From assembly GCA_038093515.1 (NCBI GenBank), contig JBBPSI010000053.1, positions 1 to 64,000 of the forward strand: a DNA stretch of 64,000 bases, in the 5' to 3' direction. The DNA comes from Butyriboletus loyo (taxonomy: Eukaryota > Basidiomycota > Agaricomycetes > Boletales > Boletaceae). Under the pieces are notes generated by a model. The model had not been told where the DNA came from, did not search any database, and saw only the letters and a program-made list of their open reading frames with translations. Each line of letters starts with the position of its first letter. Positions within the stretch are counted from its first letter, which is position 1. Made by a program: the position numbers and the translations under genes. This document shows, in pieces, positions 13,338 to 25,182 of the stretch.

Positions 13338-14294
13338 TTACACACAAGTCACTTTCCCCTGGATCAGCTGGTATTGATATCTTTCATGAGTCAAAGTCAC
13401 TTTCTTCGGTGGCAGCTCCGCGCCATCTGATGCTTTCCTCTTTCCCTTTCCATCAATCTCTTGTCTCACTTCTAGTTTCAGATACCCGTTGTACGGAAAG
13501 ACCTTCATGGATTTGAGGATGGGTTGATAAACCCACAAGCCGTTATTAGCTTTTCCTTGGTTGTCTGACTTGATAAACATAAACACCCTGAAGTTGCAAT
13601 CAATTAGCACACTGTTCACAGTATCGCAAAGATCATACGTACATATGGCGATCGGGCAGACACAGGTCAGTAATATCGCACTATTGTTATCTCTCTCACC
13701 TTCGCAGACGATCCGACTTGGCATGTGGTAGGGCCATCTGCATCATCGACTCTATGTATTCCGTAACCCCACAGACCCGTTCCAAGTCTGCGCACACGAT
13801 TCGTTGTCATGCACTCCGATAAGTAACCCCAAGCGCTCTTTGAATTCATGATCCTGTTCGAACCAATGCCCGCAGCGGGGCCGCCCGCCCCCGAGAGCAA
13901 GGAATGATTTAACCCGTTGATGTGTGTAATGTAATGTCAACAAAAAGATCCTCCTGGTCCCTGGCTGAAACCGTGAATTTGGTGTCCCTGGGTCACGACT
14001 CGGAGCCTTTTTTGACTTGACTTTTGAGCCCCAATCTGAGCGACCCGGGGTCTTTCGTTGTTGGCTAAAACATGTGCGGTGGCGGAATGGCTTCGTGACG
14101 TGTCTTGTCTGCCCGCCTCGGTCCACAAGAGGACCGCGGCCCACTCGAATCCAGAATGCATCGTAGACGATGACCGTCTGTTGACCATTATGCACGACAC
14201 TGCAAGTCCAAACGGCATTGCGGTATAAACGGAGTGTACTCGACAAATTAAAGTAAACGACCCCTCCCCAAATAATGTTCCTGATCCCGCACAT
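13338..14294 (-). CDS. Unrecognised spliced gene (hypothetical)
   Basis: Several frames on the minus strand look coding but none is recognised. The last exon is the most convincing (from about 13600 down to 13338): FMFIKSDNQGKANNGLWVYQ, then a basic KGKRKASDG stretch and stop. A preceding segment reads LERVCGVTEYIESMMQMALP. Further upstream a long frame contains VWTCSVVHNGQQTVIVYDAF. Plausible splice sites exist (acceptor CTTCAG just before the FMFIKSD exon), but I cannot assemble a unique model. It sits 3' to 5' behind PRP43 on the same strand, with 180 bp between. Confidence 0.4.
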
Positions 14295-14535
14295 CTAGGC
14301 AGCATCGAAAATCGCTTGTTCACACCACGTATCTGAGAGCCACACGCTGACGTGCGGGTTCATACGAAACAGACGTATTCTGGACCAAGTCGAAGCAGCC
14401 CGAACGTTCAAACTAGTCAAAACGTACTACTACGCATATAAGTACCAAACACGAGAGAGGGGGGGGGGCAACATTGATCGCGAGTCCACCATCATAGACA
14501 TCCGGCGTCTGACGAGGCCAACTTTGCAAGTGTCC

Positions 14536-16179
14536 TCAAGCCAGCTGAGCGAATCCAACGCGGGTATTACCGACATCGAATGACGTGTAGACGTTTTGAA
14601 GGAACACATCCCCGACGATCCAGAATGCTATTTTAAAGGACGATGAACATGATGCCGATTCGACGCATAGCACCGTAAACACGCGAAGCGAAATGAGACA
14701 TTATAAATGCAAGACACTCACAAGCACCAGTATCCTGGCCAACGATGCCACTCACACATTCGTTCGAACCAGAAGAGACTGGTCCAAGGTTGAGGGTAGC
14801 TGCGGAGATGGGGAACGATGTGCCCCCAAAGGTGAAGCTGACGTCCGAAGGGAAGCAATCGCATGGGACTGCGGAGCGTCAATGAGGTGACGGAAATGAA
14901 GCAACTGCAAGCATACAGGTGTAATACCCTTCGCCTACCGTGCTGTTCGCATCGGTACCACCAAGCGCATCGTGGAAGGTTGCGACTGACGAGGGATCGC
15001 CAATAACGAGGGTAGTGCCGGTATCAATGACGGAATCGATGTTGCTCAGAATTGTCTGTCCGTTACCGTAAACGCTGTCCATGTTGACTTCCCAGTAACC
15101 CTGAGCGATCATTGTTCAGCGATGGTCCGAGAATATGCCTAATCCGTAGCTCACAACTTGCGTCACAGGTGTGTAGCTGAAGTCACCAGTGTACAACGCC
15201 GAGTTCGCACCACCAAGATACAGCTCCGCTCCAGAGGCTGCGAGTTTAAATGAAAACACTGGCTCACCCGTCTGACCCTGGGCAACTAAATTCTCAAAGA
15301 CAGGGTTAGCATTGTATGCAGAGATGGACTGGAAGCCCATTCCCATCAAACCGTCTGGAGGGAATCGATCTACGGCAAAGCTAGAAGAATACTCTGAGGC
15401 AACGCCGAGGGTTTGGTCTATCACCTGCTCAATCATCAGGTACCATAACGCCAAGAACGAAAACCGAGCATACCGTGAGTCCGGAGACAGTAACTGTATC
15501 GGTGAACTGTTCTCCCAAGACAGCGCTTCCATCTTCAAACACAAGGCTGAAAGCCTGACCCAAGTCCTGGGAAGTTGAAGAAGCGTTTGGATTGTAGATG
15601 GTGTGGCCCACAGTGTTTGAAGTACTGCCGGGCCCTGGCAAGAAGAGATCACTGAAATCCGGCTTAGAAGTTAACAAGACTCGTACTGGATTACAGAAAC
15701 GTGCCTCGAGCCAGTGTCGAAATCCACTTCCAAAAAGAATGAGTCGTGCGTTCGTTCACGGTGCAAAAAAAAAGCTCACCAGTGAAGGCATTGGGAGGAG
15801 TACCAACAAAAATAGAGCCGTACCACAGCTGCCTGTTATCGTCAGTCAAGGCATCCGCACCAGTCGCACGCCTTTGAGTTCCCTTCAAGGCAGCGGGGTG
15901 TGAAGCACCCGTGTTCTTCTGGAAATGGTTTAAACCACGGAGGACCTTACTACATATGGATGTTAGAGTTGAAGCGAAGCGAAGGAAGAATACGACGTAC
16001 GCCTTGCTTGATGCAACTTGAGAATTGAGCGCTTCAATGCGAATGCTCTCGTCGGCATTCGCCAACCCTGAGCGTTTGGTAATGGGGATGGCTATACAAT
16101 CATTCTGCCTCACAGGGTGCGGCGCTGCTGCCGTCAAGACAGCCAGCGCAACGATGGGAATCGCGAGAGTGAAGCGCAT
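14536..16179 (-). CDS. Secreted pepsin-like aspartic protease (A1 family)
   Basis: This is an acid endopeptidase of the pepsin family, polyporopepsin-like. The protein starts with a clear signal peptide (MRFTLAIPIVALAVLTAAAP), then a propeptide and a mature part. The first catalytic site is DFDTGSSDLFLPGPG, built across an intron near 15640-15690. The second is DSVIDTGTTLVIGDP at about 15010-15040. Typical body motifs include DGLMGMGFQSIS and GELYLGG-like ELYLGGANSALY. The last exon encodes FWIVGDVFLQNVYTSFDVGN and RVGFAQLA, with the stop at 14536-14538. About seven introns are needed. Both catalytic Asp residues are present, so the enzyme should be active, exported and probably nutritional. 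Confidence 0.92.
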
Positions 16180-16817
16180 ACTGGACGGGTCTATGCTGAT
16201 GAGTGAAACAACTCGACGCCTCGCGTTTTAAAGGGCTCAGACTTGAGGCAAAGAGTCATGTGGAGACATCTTTACGGTCAGGGTCTCTGAAAGCCCGGCG
16301 GTTCATTTCACGCCGCTGAGTGTACAGCGTTTGGTGAATTGACCAAGTGGCAAGCAGAGCCTCGAGTCCTCAAGCCTCAGCCTAGGTGTGTACCATGCTA
16401 TACACTCGTCATTTGGAAGCTACCGCCGTTCATTTTAGCTGCTCTGCAGATGCAAGAACGTGATGCTCCGAGAGCGCAGCAGGCGGCGTTGATTATGCAG
16501 AGGGAGAAGGCATGGCGCCGATCAGTAGACCAAGCTTCAAGTTCTTCATACCCGAACGACTTGACCGGCGAAGTTGGAATAGCATAGGCTGTCCAGCGTA
16601 ATATGGGCGGAGGAAATGGTATACGGGTAACTGCACAAATGTCTGAGGTTGTCGTGACTCATGAGTCAGTTCCCGACCACACCCACGCGTCGATCAAGCG
16701 GAAAACACATCACTACCGACGGTGAAGCCACCCAACAATTCATGAAATTACCAGGAATAATTTACGATAAACTAAAGAAAAGAGCGAAAATTCAATGACA
16801 AGTCGATCTCAACGTCA
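16180..16817. other. Intergenic, protease promoter side and ERG1 3' flank
   Basis: No gene recognised. A short frame at 16339-16587 has no recognisable features. The region holds the promoter of the protease (to the left) and the 3' flank of ERG1 (to the right). Confidence 0.5.
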
Positions 16818-18524
16818 TCACCACCGTATCTCTGACCAGAGTAATGGGGTGAACACAATACACGCGGTCCAAAACTAGAGGTTAATTCCACGTTAGCCAA
16901 ATGCAACTGAGCAATGATTGAAATGCTAGACAACAGACCACTTTCACACTCTTGATCAAGAGCAAAGGGTATTCCCATACAGGTGGGACTATAAGCGCTT
17001 CGTTCTTCGGGCCATTAGCGGGCCTAGGGTGGGTAAACATGACCCATATCGAATAGAATGCCACTTTGTAGAAGTGATAGAATAGTAGGAGCGGAGAAGG
17101 AGCGATGCTATGAATGATTGGTTTGAATGTGGTGGGTTTCCAGATAGAAGCTAAGAAGCTTACCCAGAGAGGAGAGATACGGGACCACGAACACAGTCGC
17201 CACCACATTCAAAGTATTTGAAGCAGCCGTTTTGAAGTACCGTAAGGTATTCATCTATGCTACAATACATCTCAATGTTGCGCAAACTACCATGCGAGTA
17301 CATACCGTCTGCGCCAAACAGGTCGTACAGTGCGACACTGAGGATATTTATCGTGGATGCCAACGATTTTCGAGCCCAGTGCCAACGACCAAGCATGTCA
17401 GAGACCTGATCCCAATCGCTGTAATTTTCGATCTTGCCTAGCATCCGCGCCAATAAAACCACGTCGTTTAGAGCAACCGTCATTCCGCCGCCAGTGAGGG
17501 GATGTCGCATATTCCAGGAATCACCGAGAAGGAAAACACCTTCTTTAGTGCCTTTCCCGCCTTGTTGTACAGGAGGTAGGAATGAATTTGGCATGCGGCG
17601 CAAGCGATCTCTGTCTAGCGCTTCATGGATAGCTACGTGTAATGATGTAGGAAGCTGAGGAACGACGTTTGTAAGGATATGTCCCTAAAGGCATGTCAAC
17701 ATGAAGCATCGCACAGGAGAAGATTTCCTTACCTTGAGGTCTGACGGAAGCGGATGTTTTACGTCTACCAGCATGCGGGTATCGTGTTCCGATATCTGGT
17801 ACAAGAGGACTGGTCCGTGTCCCTTGACGAGAGCAACGGTGCCATGTTGAGGTATTGGTAACTGTGCATTCTTGAGGATAGCACCAACAAAAGAGCTTCG
17901 TGTTGACGACTGATAGGCAGACTTGCCCATGACTGCGTTTCTAAAATTCGAGAAGCACCCATCCGCGACGATGACTAAATCGGCAAAAAATGATTCCTTT
18001 TCGTCTTTAGAGCCGTCTCCGCCAGGAGATGAACGGGTAGCACGAACACCCAGTACTCGTTTGGTGTGTTCGCATTCTATGAGTTCGTTTACCGTAGCTT
18101 CGATCACGTCCACGTCTGGTGCACGCTTCGCATATTCTCTCAGGCTCATGATAAACCTGCCATGGTGAAAACTGGAACCCTGTCGCCCATCCGGATAAGG
18201 AATGTGAACGATACGACCTGAATGTACGACGCAATAACCGTGCTCCGGAATAGCATCAATCCCCTCCAAGGCACCCTCCAAGCCAAGTTTCTGCAACGCA
18301 GCTACACCACCAGGCTGTAACAGCTCGCCGACTATACGGTCCGGTTCGGAAAGGGAACGTTCCAGTAGCGCGACACGAATGGGAGAACCGCGTAATTTTG
18401 AAGTTATAGTTGAGAGCGCATGAGCGAGTGCTGAGCCTGCGATACCAGCACCGACGATGAGGATGTCGTAGTGGTTCGTGCGCATTTTCTTCTTGACGTT
18501 CGTTCCGAAGAGGGTAGTCGTCAA
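16818..18524 (-). CDS. ERG1: Squalene epoxidase (squalene monooxygenase)
   Basis: This FAD-dependent, membrane-bound enzyme converts squalene to 2,3-oxidosqualene in ergosterol synthesis at the endoplasmic reticulum. The first exon (18524 to about 17720) shows the FAD dinucleotide fold DILIVGAGIAGSALAHAL, the family motif VGELLQPGGVAALQKLGLEG, and VIVADGCFSNFR. The second exon carries the FAD-ribityl motif FLLGDSWNMRHPLTGGGMTV. Later exons encode the hydrophobic C-terminus (SIAPSPLLLFYHFYKVAF), and the last short exon gives FWTACIVFTPLLWSEIRW with stop at 16818-16820. ATG 18524 is the first in frame; ATG 18485 (MRTNHYD) is an alternative. It is divergent from RAD1 across 365 bp. All key motifs are present. 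Confidence 0.94.
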
Positions 18525-18889
18525 GGATCAAAAGATGAACATTGCGGTGAGGACTGTGATTGAGCTTGCTGACTCAGCAAGCGAAAGTGGGCTCATTATA
18601 CGCGGTTTATTTACTGTTCACTCGACATTGCAGTGTCGAGTCCAGTAACGTGCGCTGCTAGTAATTTTCGATTTACAGTTGACCCCATTTTTGATGGGGA
18701 AATCGATTCCCTCACACATTTTTTGGTCGGTCGGTAGTTCAGGGGCTTTCCGCTTATGTAAAGTGTCTGCAGTTAGCTCGAACTTGTTACCACTGATTGG
18801 CACCTCGCAGTCAGTTGTAATCCGAGTCGTTCATCCAAACCAAACTTCCGTGACGGCGCCGACAACTGAGCTGGTTCGAAGCACACAAC
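18525..18889. promoter_or_regulatory. Divergent promoter of ERG1 and RAD1
   Basis: The 365-bp interval separates the ATGs of ERG1 (-) and RAD1 (+), so it must hold both promoters. It contains a near-perfect bZIP palindrome at 18564-18582, close to the ERG1 start. It also has a small hairpin, CCCCAT-loop-ATGGGG, near 18684-18700. Confidence 0.6.
18564..18582. promoter_or_regulatory. bZIP palindrome centred on TGACTCA
   Basis: GCTTGCTGACTCAGCAAGC is a 9+1+9 inverted repeat. Its centre is the Gcn4/AP-1 core TGACTCA, and its inner 13 bp match the Maf-type TGCTGACTCAGCA consensus. It lies 40 bp upstream of the ERG1 ATG. A bZIP regulator acting on one or both divergent genes is inferred. Confidence 0.6.
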
Positions 18890-21800
18890 ATGGCAGCACC
18901 ACTACTCACATTTCACAAGGAAATTTTGGAAAACATACATGACCCATCTACGAGCGATCTGCTCATCCTTGCCCGCGGTCTCGGGCTACGGCGAATAATA
19001 TGTACGCTCATGAAGATTTACGACTCTCCACAGAACTTGGTTCTCCTTGTGAACGCCACACCGGAAGAAGAAGTTGCTATCGGCGAGGAGCTCGGTATTA
19101 TGGGTTGTCGAAAGCCCGGCTTGCGTATCGTCGGATATGAAATGGGTAAACGGGATAGGTTTGTCCTTGTTCCACCAACCCTCTGAGGTGTAACGTGTTC
19201 ACATCCGTCAAGACAGGATTTATATAAGAAGGGCGGGCTTATTTCGGTCACGTCTCGGATATTGGTCGTCGATATGTTGCAGTCTGACACACCCACCGAG
19301 CTCATCGCCGGCATCGTCGTCTTGCACGCCGAAAGGTGGGTTCCCACCCGTGTCAAGCAGCGTAACTGTAAACGCGCCTCTTCAGAGTGACGGCGCTTGT
19401 ACTGGAAGCGTTCATCGTTCGACTGTATCGCGAAAAGAACTCCAGCGGTTTCCTAAAGGCATTTTCCGATCAGCCCGAATTCATCACCAGCGGAATGTCA
19501 CCCCTCAAAAATATCATGAAAGAACTCCAGTTGCGGACGGTTCACGTCTATCCCCGGTCAGTCGTCCGAGCGAGAAGAAAGTCACCTTCTGATTCTGAGC
19601 TGTTAGGTTTCACCAGTCCATTAAAGATACGCTTGAGAATCGAAAAGCTGATGTCGTCGAGTTATATCAAAACTTGACGGAAAACATGTCAGCCATTCAT
19701 CATGCGATACTACAGTGTATGACTACAACGCTCTCCGAGTTAAAGCGCTCGAATACCTCGGTGGGGTTACATGTTGCATCCCATTGCCACGGTACTGATC
19801 CTGTAGCTTAGCTCGACCTCGATGATCTTACTGTTGAAAGTGCTTACTTCAAGTCGTTCGATGCAGTAGTGCGAAGGCAGCTTGATCCTGTGTGGCACAA
19901 GGTAGGACCAAAGACAAAGCAGTTGGTCGGCGATCTTGCGACACTGAGGCGTCTCTTAACGTACGTGATTCTTTGTAACGAGCCTATTCGTTTTTGATTG
20001 CGTCGCTATATAGCTACTTATTATCCTACGACGCTCTCGGGTTCCACTCATACCTCGAGACGCTGGTGGCGTCAAACACAACTACTGCAATAGGTACTGC
20101 GCGACAAAATCAATCTCCGTGGATGCTTACAGACGCCGCCAATATCATCTTTCAAACTGCAAAACGACGATGTTACACCCTTTCAAGAACCAACGCTGAT
20201 CTCCCACCGGCAGTAATAGACGTCGTGGATGACGAAGATGCATGGGATGCGTTGGACGACATACAAGGACGTGGAAAACGATCAGCAGCTAAATCTCCAA
20301 AGCCCTGGATCCCTGAGGGTATGGACCCTGTCCTCGAGGAGCTCCCGAAATGGGATCTACTTGCAGACGTCCTGCATGAGATCGAGGAAGAGATCATGAG
20401 GCAAGAGTCGCTTTCATCATGTGAGTCTTCTCTAAGCTTGACACACCGAGATGGTGATACGAGACCTTTCAGACGGCCGTGGCTCAAATACCGTTTTGGT
20501 TATGACATCTTCCCCTCAGTCCTCCGCTCTGGTCAGTGAGTTCTTGTCAAAGATGAATGTTGACGCGCCGAAAGGTCAACGGGGGAGGAAGATGATGGAA
20601 TCGAAACTGCGCCGTTACTTATACTGGAAAGGTAGACTCGCGAGCCAGAAGAATGGCAAGAGCGGGACAGCGATGCAGCCCGAGAAACCTGCACCTCAAG
20701 CATATGGTAGTACTGGCTCTACGGAAGTGAGTGAGGCATTGCAGAAGAAGGACAAAGATAGGGCAGCGAGGAGTGCGAATAGACGAAGAATCCGTGGTGG
20801 TGCCCCATCCTCCACTGCGCAGAATAAACCCAAGGAGGCCTCCAAGCCTGCGGAGGTAATCGTGTTGGACGACGATGAAGAGATTGCAACATTGTAAGAT
20901 TCCTCTCTTGTTTTACTGCAAATATTTGTGTCTCAGTAAGCGTGTTCATTCAGCCTCGCATCACAGAGTATTTCCATGAATGACCTCGTAGTTCCTGAAG
21001 GGGACATGGAACTGCTGGAGGGGATACTCGCTAGTCAATTTGATGCCGACTTTGACATGGAGTATGGTTTACTTCCACCTCAGCAGACCGTGGTTGTACG
21101 CGCCTACTCGGATGATACGGATGACCAAGTCTTGGCAGAGATACAACCCAAGTTCGTCGTAATGTTCGAGCCTAGCCTCGAGTTTGTGCGACGTATCGAA
21201 GTGTACCGCAATTCGCAGCCAGGCTTGGGTGTGAGGGTCTACTTTATGGTGTATCATCTGAGCTGCGAGGAACACAAGTATCTGGCAGGACTCAGGCGTG
21301 AAAAGGAATCCTTTGAACGTCTCATCAAAGAGCGCGGTGTGCGTGTATTTCGTACATATATGGGTCACGCCCCCACTCACTCCTCCCATGTAGTCAATGC
21401 TGCTTCCGATCTACGAGGACAAAACGCTTGGGGGTAAAGCAAGAGAACAGATCATTAAGACGATCAGTTCGCGTTTGGCGGGTGGGCGAAAGGAGCTGAG
21501 TACACAAGCCTCCCAGGTTCGTTGGCACTGTGCTTGACAATCACCTTGAAGTTGATGGGCATTTGAGGTTATCGTCGACATGCGTGAGTTCCGGTCGACC
21601 CTTCCTTCGTTACTGCACGCGTCGGATCTCTTGGTTATTCCTGCGACGCTGACCGTTGGTGACTACGTTCTTACGCCGGATATCTGCATTGAACGGAAGA
21701 GCATCCCAGATTTGGTTTCGAGTCTCAGGAGTGGACGGTTGTAAGTTGCTGCTCTGGTGCATCTACATCGCCATATTTCCGCTAACCCAACCAATACATA

Positions 21801-22430
21801 AGATACACACAGTGTGAACTCATGTCGGTGCACTACAAGCAGCCCGTCTTGCTCATCGAGTTTGAGGAAAACAAATCATTTTCCCTTGAGGTTTGTCCCT
21901 TTCCATCCCGTCTACCTGCATGAGCCAACCGTCACGCACAGGCAGTCTCAGAGGCGGCCAAGACGTATGCCAAATACTCAACCAAGAACCCTCCCAAGAA
22001 GGCTGGTACATTTACCGAGCCCGACCGAGCGCCGCCGTCGATCCAGTCTAAACTCGTTTTGCTCACGCTTCACTTTCCTCGCGTGCGCATCATCTGGTCG
22101 TCCTCTCCTTATGCGACGACGGACATCTTCAGCGACCTCAAAGCGAACAACCCCGAGCCTGACCCTTCTCGAGCGATAGCGATCGGGGCAGAGGAGGATC
22201 CGGAAGTGGGTGCGGGGGTGAACGCGGCCGCGGAAGAACTCTTGCGGTGTATACCAGGCGTGACGGCCAAGAATGTCAAGTATGTGATGAGCAAGGTTGG
22301 GAGCGTGCGTGAGCTGTGTGAGTTGGGGAAGGAGGGGGTGCAGGGGATATTGGGTGTTGAACCTGGGAATCTCTGTTGGGATTTCATGCATCGAGGGGAA
22401 CGGACTAGGCAGACTGGGCGAGCGTCGTGA
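18890..22430 (+). CDS. RAD1: XPF/Rad1 structure-specific endonuclease subunit
   Basis: Rad1/XPF pairs with Rad10/ERCC1 to cut the 5' side of lesions in nucleotide excision repair and to process recombination intermediates. The N-terminus ([24 protein letters not shown]) begins the inactive helicase-like half. Later exons give [36 protein letters not shown] and a charged linker (VIVLDDDEE). The nuclease domain is clear: [17 protein letters not shown], then [20 protein letters not shown] (the ERKxxxD motif, about 21690) and [20 protein letters not shown]. The C-terminal helix-hairpin-helix follows ([20 protein letters not shown]). The stop at 22428-22430 follows HRGERTR. About nine introns are needed, and every in-frame stop I met falls in a plausible intron. 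Confidence 0.93.
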
Positions 22431-22989
22431 GTTAGCGGATTATCCGGGGTCAAGCCTTCGCGCATCATGTACCAGCCAAGGTCGGTTTTGGAGTTCTAGT
22501 CTCGGGTTCCACAGACTTGCTGACGTACGCTGCGTTCTTCACGCCTGTCGCTAAAACGGTGGGTATTGATTATTATTTTCCCCATCGTGTTACCTGGGGA
22601 TCCATACTCTCTTTTTTCACAAATCTTTTGTGTTGATGAATGCTGCACACTCTAGTGTTTCAACTTTTTGGTGGGAATGGGGTATACAGTGTGATGTGCA
22701 AAATTGGGGAGTAGAAGGGCCCCGTGCCTGTTCAAGATCAGACATATGACTCTGGTATTGTTGAAAACCATATGTTCAAGACATTCAAGGTCACCAGAAC
22801 GACTCGGAGAGGTGAGCTGAGAAGAGTCAGATAGTATGAATACAATGGCAGCCTGAGAGTTGAATTATGATGTACTTACCTCGAAACAAAAACCTAGTTT
22901 AAACGACACCATGCAGCATGGATGACCCCTTGCCACCTCCTTTCTATGACGAATCTGGTAAGCGAGGTAAGCGAGGCAGACACCTAAGG

Positions 22990-23013
22990 TTAGTAAGTTA
23001 GTAAGTTAGTAAG
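22990..23013 (+). repeat. 8-bp tandem repeat
   Basis: Three copies of TTAGTAAG lie end to end. Just upstream, GTAAGCGAG is repeated twice (about 22958-22975). Confidence 0.85.
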
Positions 23014-23362
23014 TTAAAGTAACTCGACGGCGATGATTAGTAAGCAGGGCCAGTGCACGTCAGTGTTTTTAGTGCTACTGGTGTGCCAGTGGAGGGCCAT
23101 AATGGCAGTCCAATAGCATGAAAATGGCGCATGGCAGTTCCCAGGGTGCGCTTACTGAAGAGTATCGTAAAGATGAGTATGATAGTATGGGTAAGACTTT
23201 GATCTATAACCGTGCGAACGCCATATGGGCCATGTTCGGTGGCCGTGGTGGCTTTGCCACTGGTTCTTCAATCACTGGCGCACGCTACAAACACCGTCAG
23301 CCGGAAAATCAGCACACGTGAACAATGGATGTCTTCACGCTGGCAGATACGACAGAGCCAGG

Positions 23363-23370
23363 TATAAATA
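23363..23370 (+). promoter_or_regulatory. TATA box of the reductase gene
   Basis: TATAAATA lies 137 bp before the ATG at 23500, a spacing usual for fungal genes with a short 5' leader. Confidence 0.6.
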
Positions 23371-23499
23371 CAGTGGGAGCGGGTTCACATGAGATAGAAA
23401 CCCACGCAAAGTGCCAGTGCTATCGCAGCAACTTGAAGCCTCTCTTCAAATCCCGATTCGTAGAACTCACCTCGTCTCCACTGTAGTGACTAGCAAACG

Positions 23500-25182
23500 A
23501 TGCCTGCCGTCCAACCACCTGTCAAAGTGCTCGTATCGGGCGCCACGGGGTACATTGCCGCGTGGGTCGTGCAGAACCTTCTTGAGAGAGGGTATGCCGT
23601 CCGGGGCACGGCAAGGTCTGTCGCAAAGGGTGATTTCCTCAAGAAAGTGTTTGCTTCCTATGGTGATCGATTCGAGACCGTCGTCGTAGAGGATATCGCA
23701 AAGGTAAGCTTGAGGCCGCCTGAGGTCCCGAGATGGTCATCCGATGATGGCACACGCCGTTCATCGGGCTTGTCTCCGACGGAAGGCCATGCGTTGCGCG
23801 GCCGCCGTGTTATAGTTCTATATACTTATCGTTTCGCGATATGTTGGTTTAGGACGGAGCATTCGACGAGGCGGTCAAAGGCGTGGATGCCATCGAACAC
23901 ACGGCATCGCCTTTCCATTTGAAAGCGGTTGACCCTGACGGTGAGTCCCCAGGAGGCCCCAAAGCACCCTAGTCCCCCACTGATCAATTTCTTAGAGTTG
24001 ATCAAGCCAGCAGTCAACGGTACGGTTGGAATACTAAAGAGTATTCTCAAGGATCGGTACGTCTATCAAGCATGTCATTCAGCAGCCAGATCGAAGAATG
24101 TCCTATTGTCGATGACACAGATCAACCAAGGTCAAACGTGTCGTGATCACTTCTTCCGGAGCGGCTGTCCTCCGAGAAGATCCAAGTCCTATTACGTTCA
24201 CAGAGGCGGACTGGAACAACCAGTGCCTTGAAATTCTCAAGAAATACGAGGACGAGGGGAGGAGGAACGAGGTTCCTAACATAGTGAAATACCGAGCATC
24301 GAAGACACTCGCAGAAAAATGTACGAAGCATTAACTTTGGTTTCGAGGTTGAACGGCTGCTGACCGGCGATCCACGCAGCTGCTTGGGAATTTGTGAACA
24401 ACCCTGAAAACAAGTCCCGCATCAATTGGGACCTGGTAGTACTCAACCCACCATTCGTAAGTTTAGGTTTTGGACAAGGGGTTCGCCTTTGCAAGACTGA
24501 CGATCCCATTCCCAGGTTTTTGGGGTAAATGTTGAGAATTTGTGTACTGTGGACCAGAAATTCCTAACCCGACTTATGCACCGATAGCCAGCCATCCAGG
24601 AAGTCACCACGCCTGCTTCTCTCAACACCTCGGCAGCAACATTCTACAACTATGTCGTCGATGGTGTCAAGGCTAACGCGGCAGGCAACGAGTTCCTTGC
24701 CAACACGGGAACTTGCTGGATCGACGTACGTGACCTCGCTGAAGCGCACGCCCTCGCTCTCGAGAAGGAAGCCGCGGGTGGCGAGCGCTTCATCGTGAGT
24801 GGTGGTAAGTCCACGTGTTCCCTCGCTTGGTTTTGGCTGCAGGTAAACAATCCACTGATTGACGGACACGTCCCACAATGATCTATAGGGCTCTGGAAAT
24901 GGCAAGACTTTAGTGAGTACAAGATCGGGAATCTTTGAAATGGGAGGGACTGAGAAATCTCACCTACGTTTCTTTCGTTCAGTCGATGCCGCCAACGACT
25001 TGAATTCGCCACCAAAACTTTCGACTACCTTACCAGTCGGCGTTCGGGGTGCGGGAAAGACTGCAAAGCACTTGACCTTCTACGATACGGCCAAAGCGGA
25101 TCGCATTCTTGGCTTGAAATATCGGACTATCGCGGAGACGACCAAGGATACCCTGGCCGATTACGAAGCGCGCGGGTGGTAG
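23500..25182 (+). CDS. NAD(P)-dependent reductase, extended SDR
   Basis: This belongs to the dihydroflavonol reductase/methylglyoxal reductase (GRE2-like) group of extended SDR enzymes, which reduce aldehydes or ketones with NADPH. Exon 1 has the dinucleotide-binding motif VLVSGATGYIAAWVVQ; later exons carry VVITSSGAAV (catalytic Ser region), KYRASKTLAEK (YxxxK) and DLVVLNPPFVFG. Nine exons fit exactly with GT..AG borders: 23500-23703, 23853-23940, 23996-24056, 24121-24320, 24380-24456, a 9-nt microexon 24516-24524 coding VFG, 24588-24804, 24889-24912 and 24983-25182. The substrate cannot be told from sequence. No metabolic cluster surrounds it. Confidence 0.9.

Larger units (their letters stand above)
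22431..23499. other. Intergenic, RAD1 3' flank and reductase promoter
   Basis: No gene is recognised. A 67-codon frame at 23118-23321 has no recognisable features. The region holds two short tandem repeats (22956-22980 and 22990-23013) and a TATA box for the next gene. Confidence 0.5.

Noticed and set aside
14060..14150. tRNA-like stretch with a B-box-like CTCGAATCC
   Set aside because: The 5' and 3' ends do not pair as an acceptor stem and no anticodon arm forms; probably chance within the unrecognised gene.
16339..16587. 82-codon frame between the protease and ERG1
   Set aside because: No recognisable features, no splice context and lies in promoter DNA.
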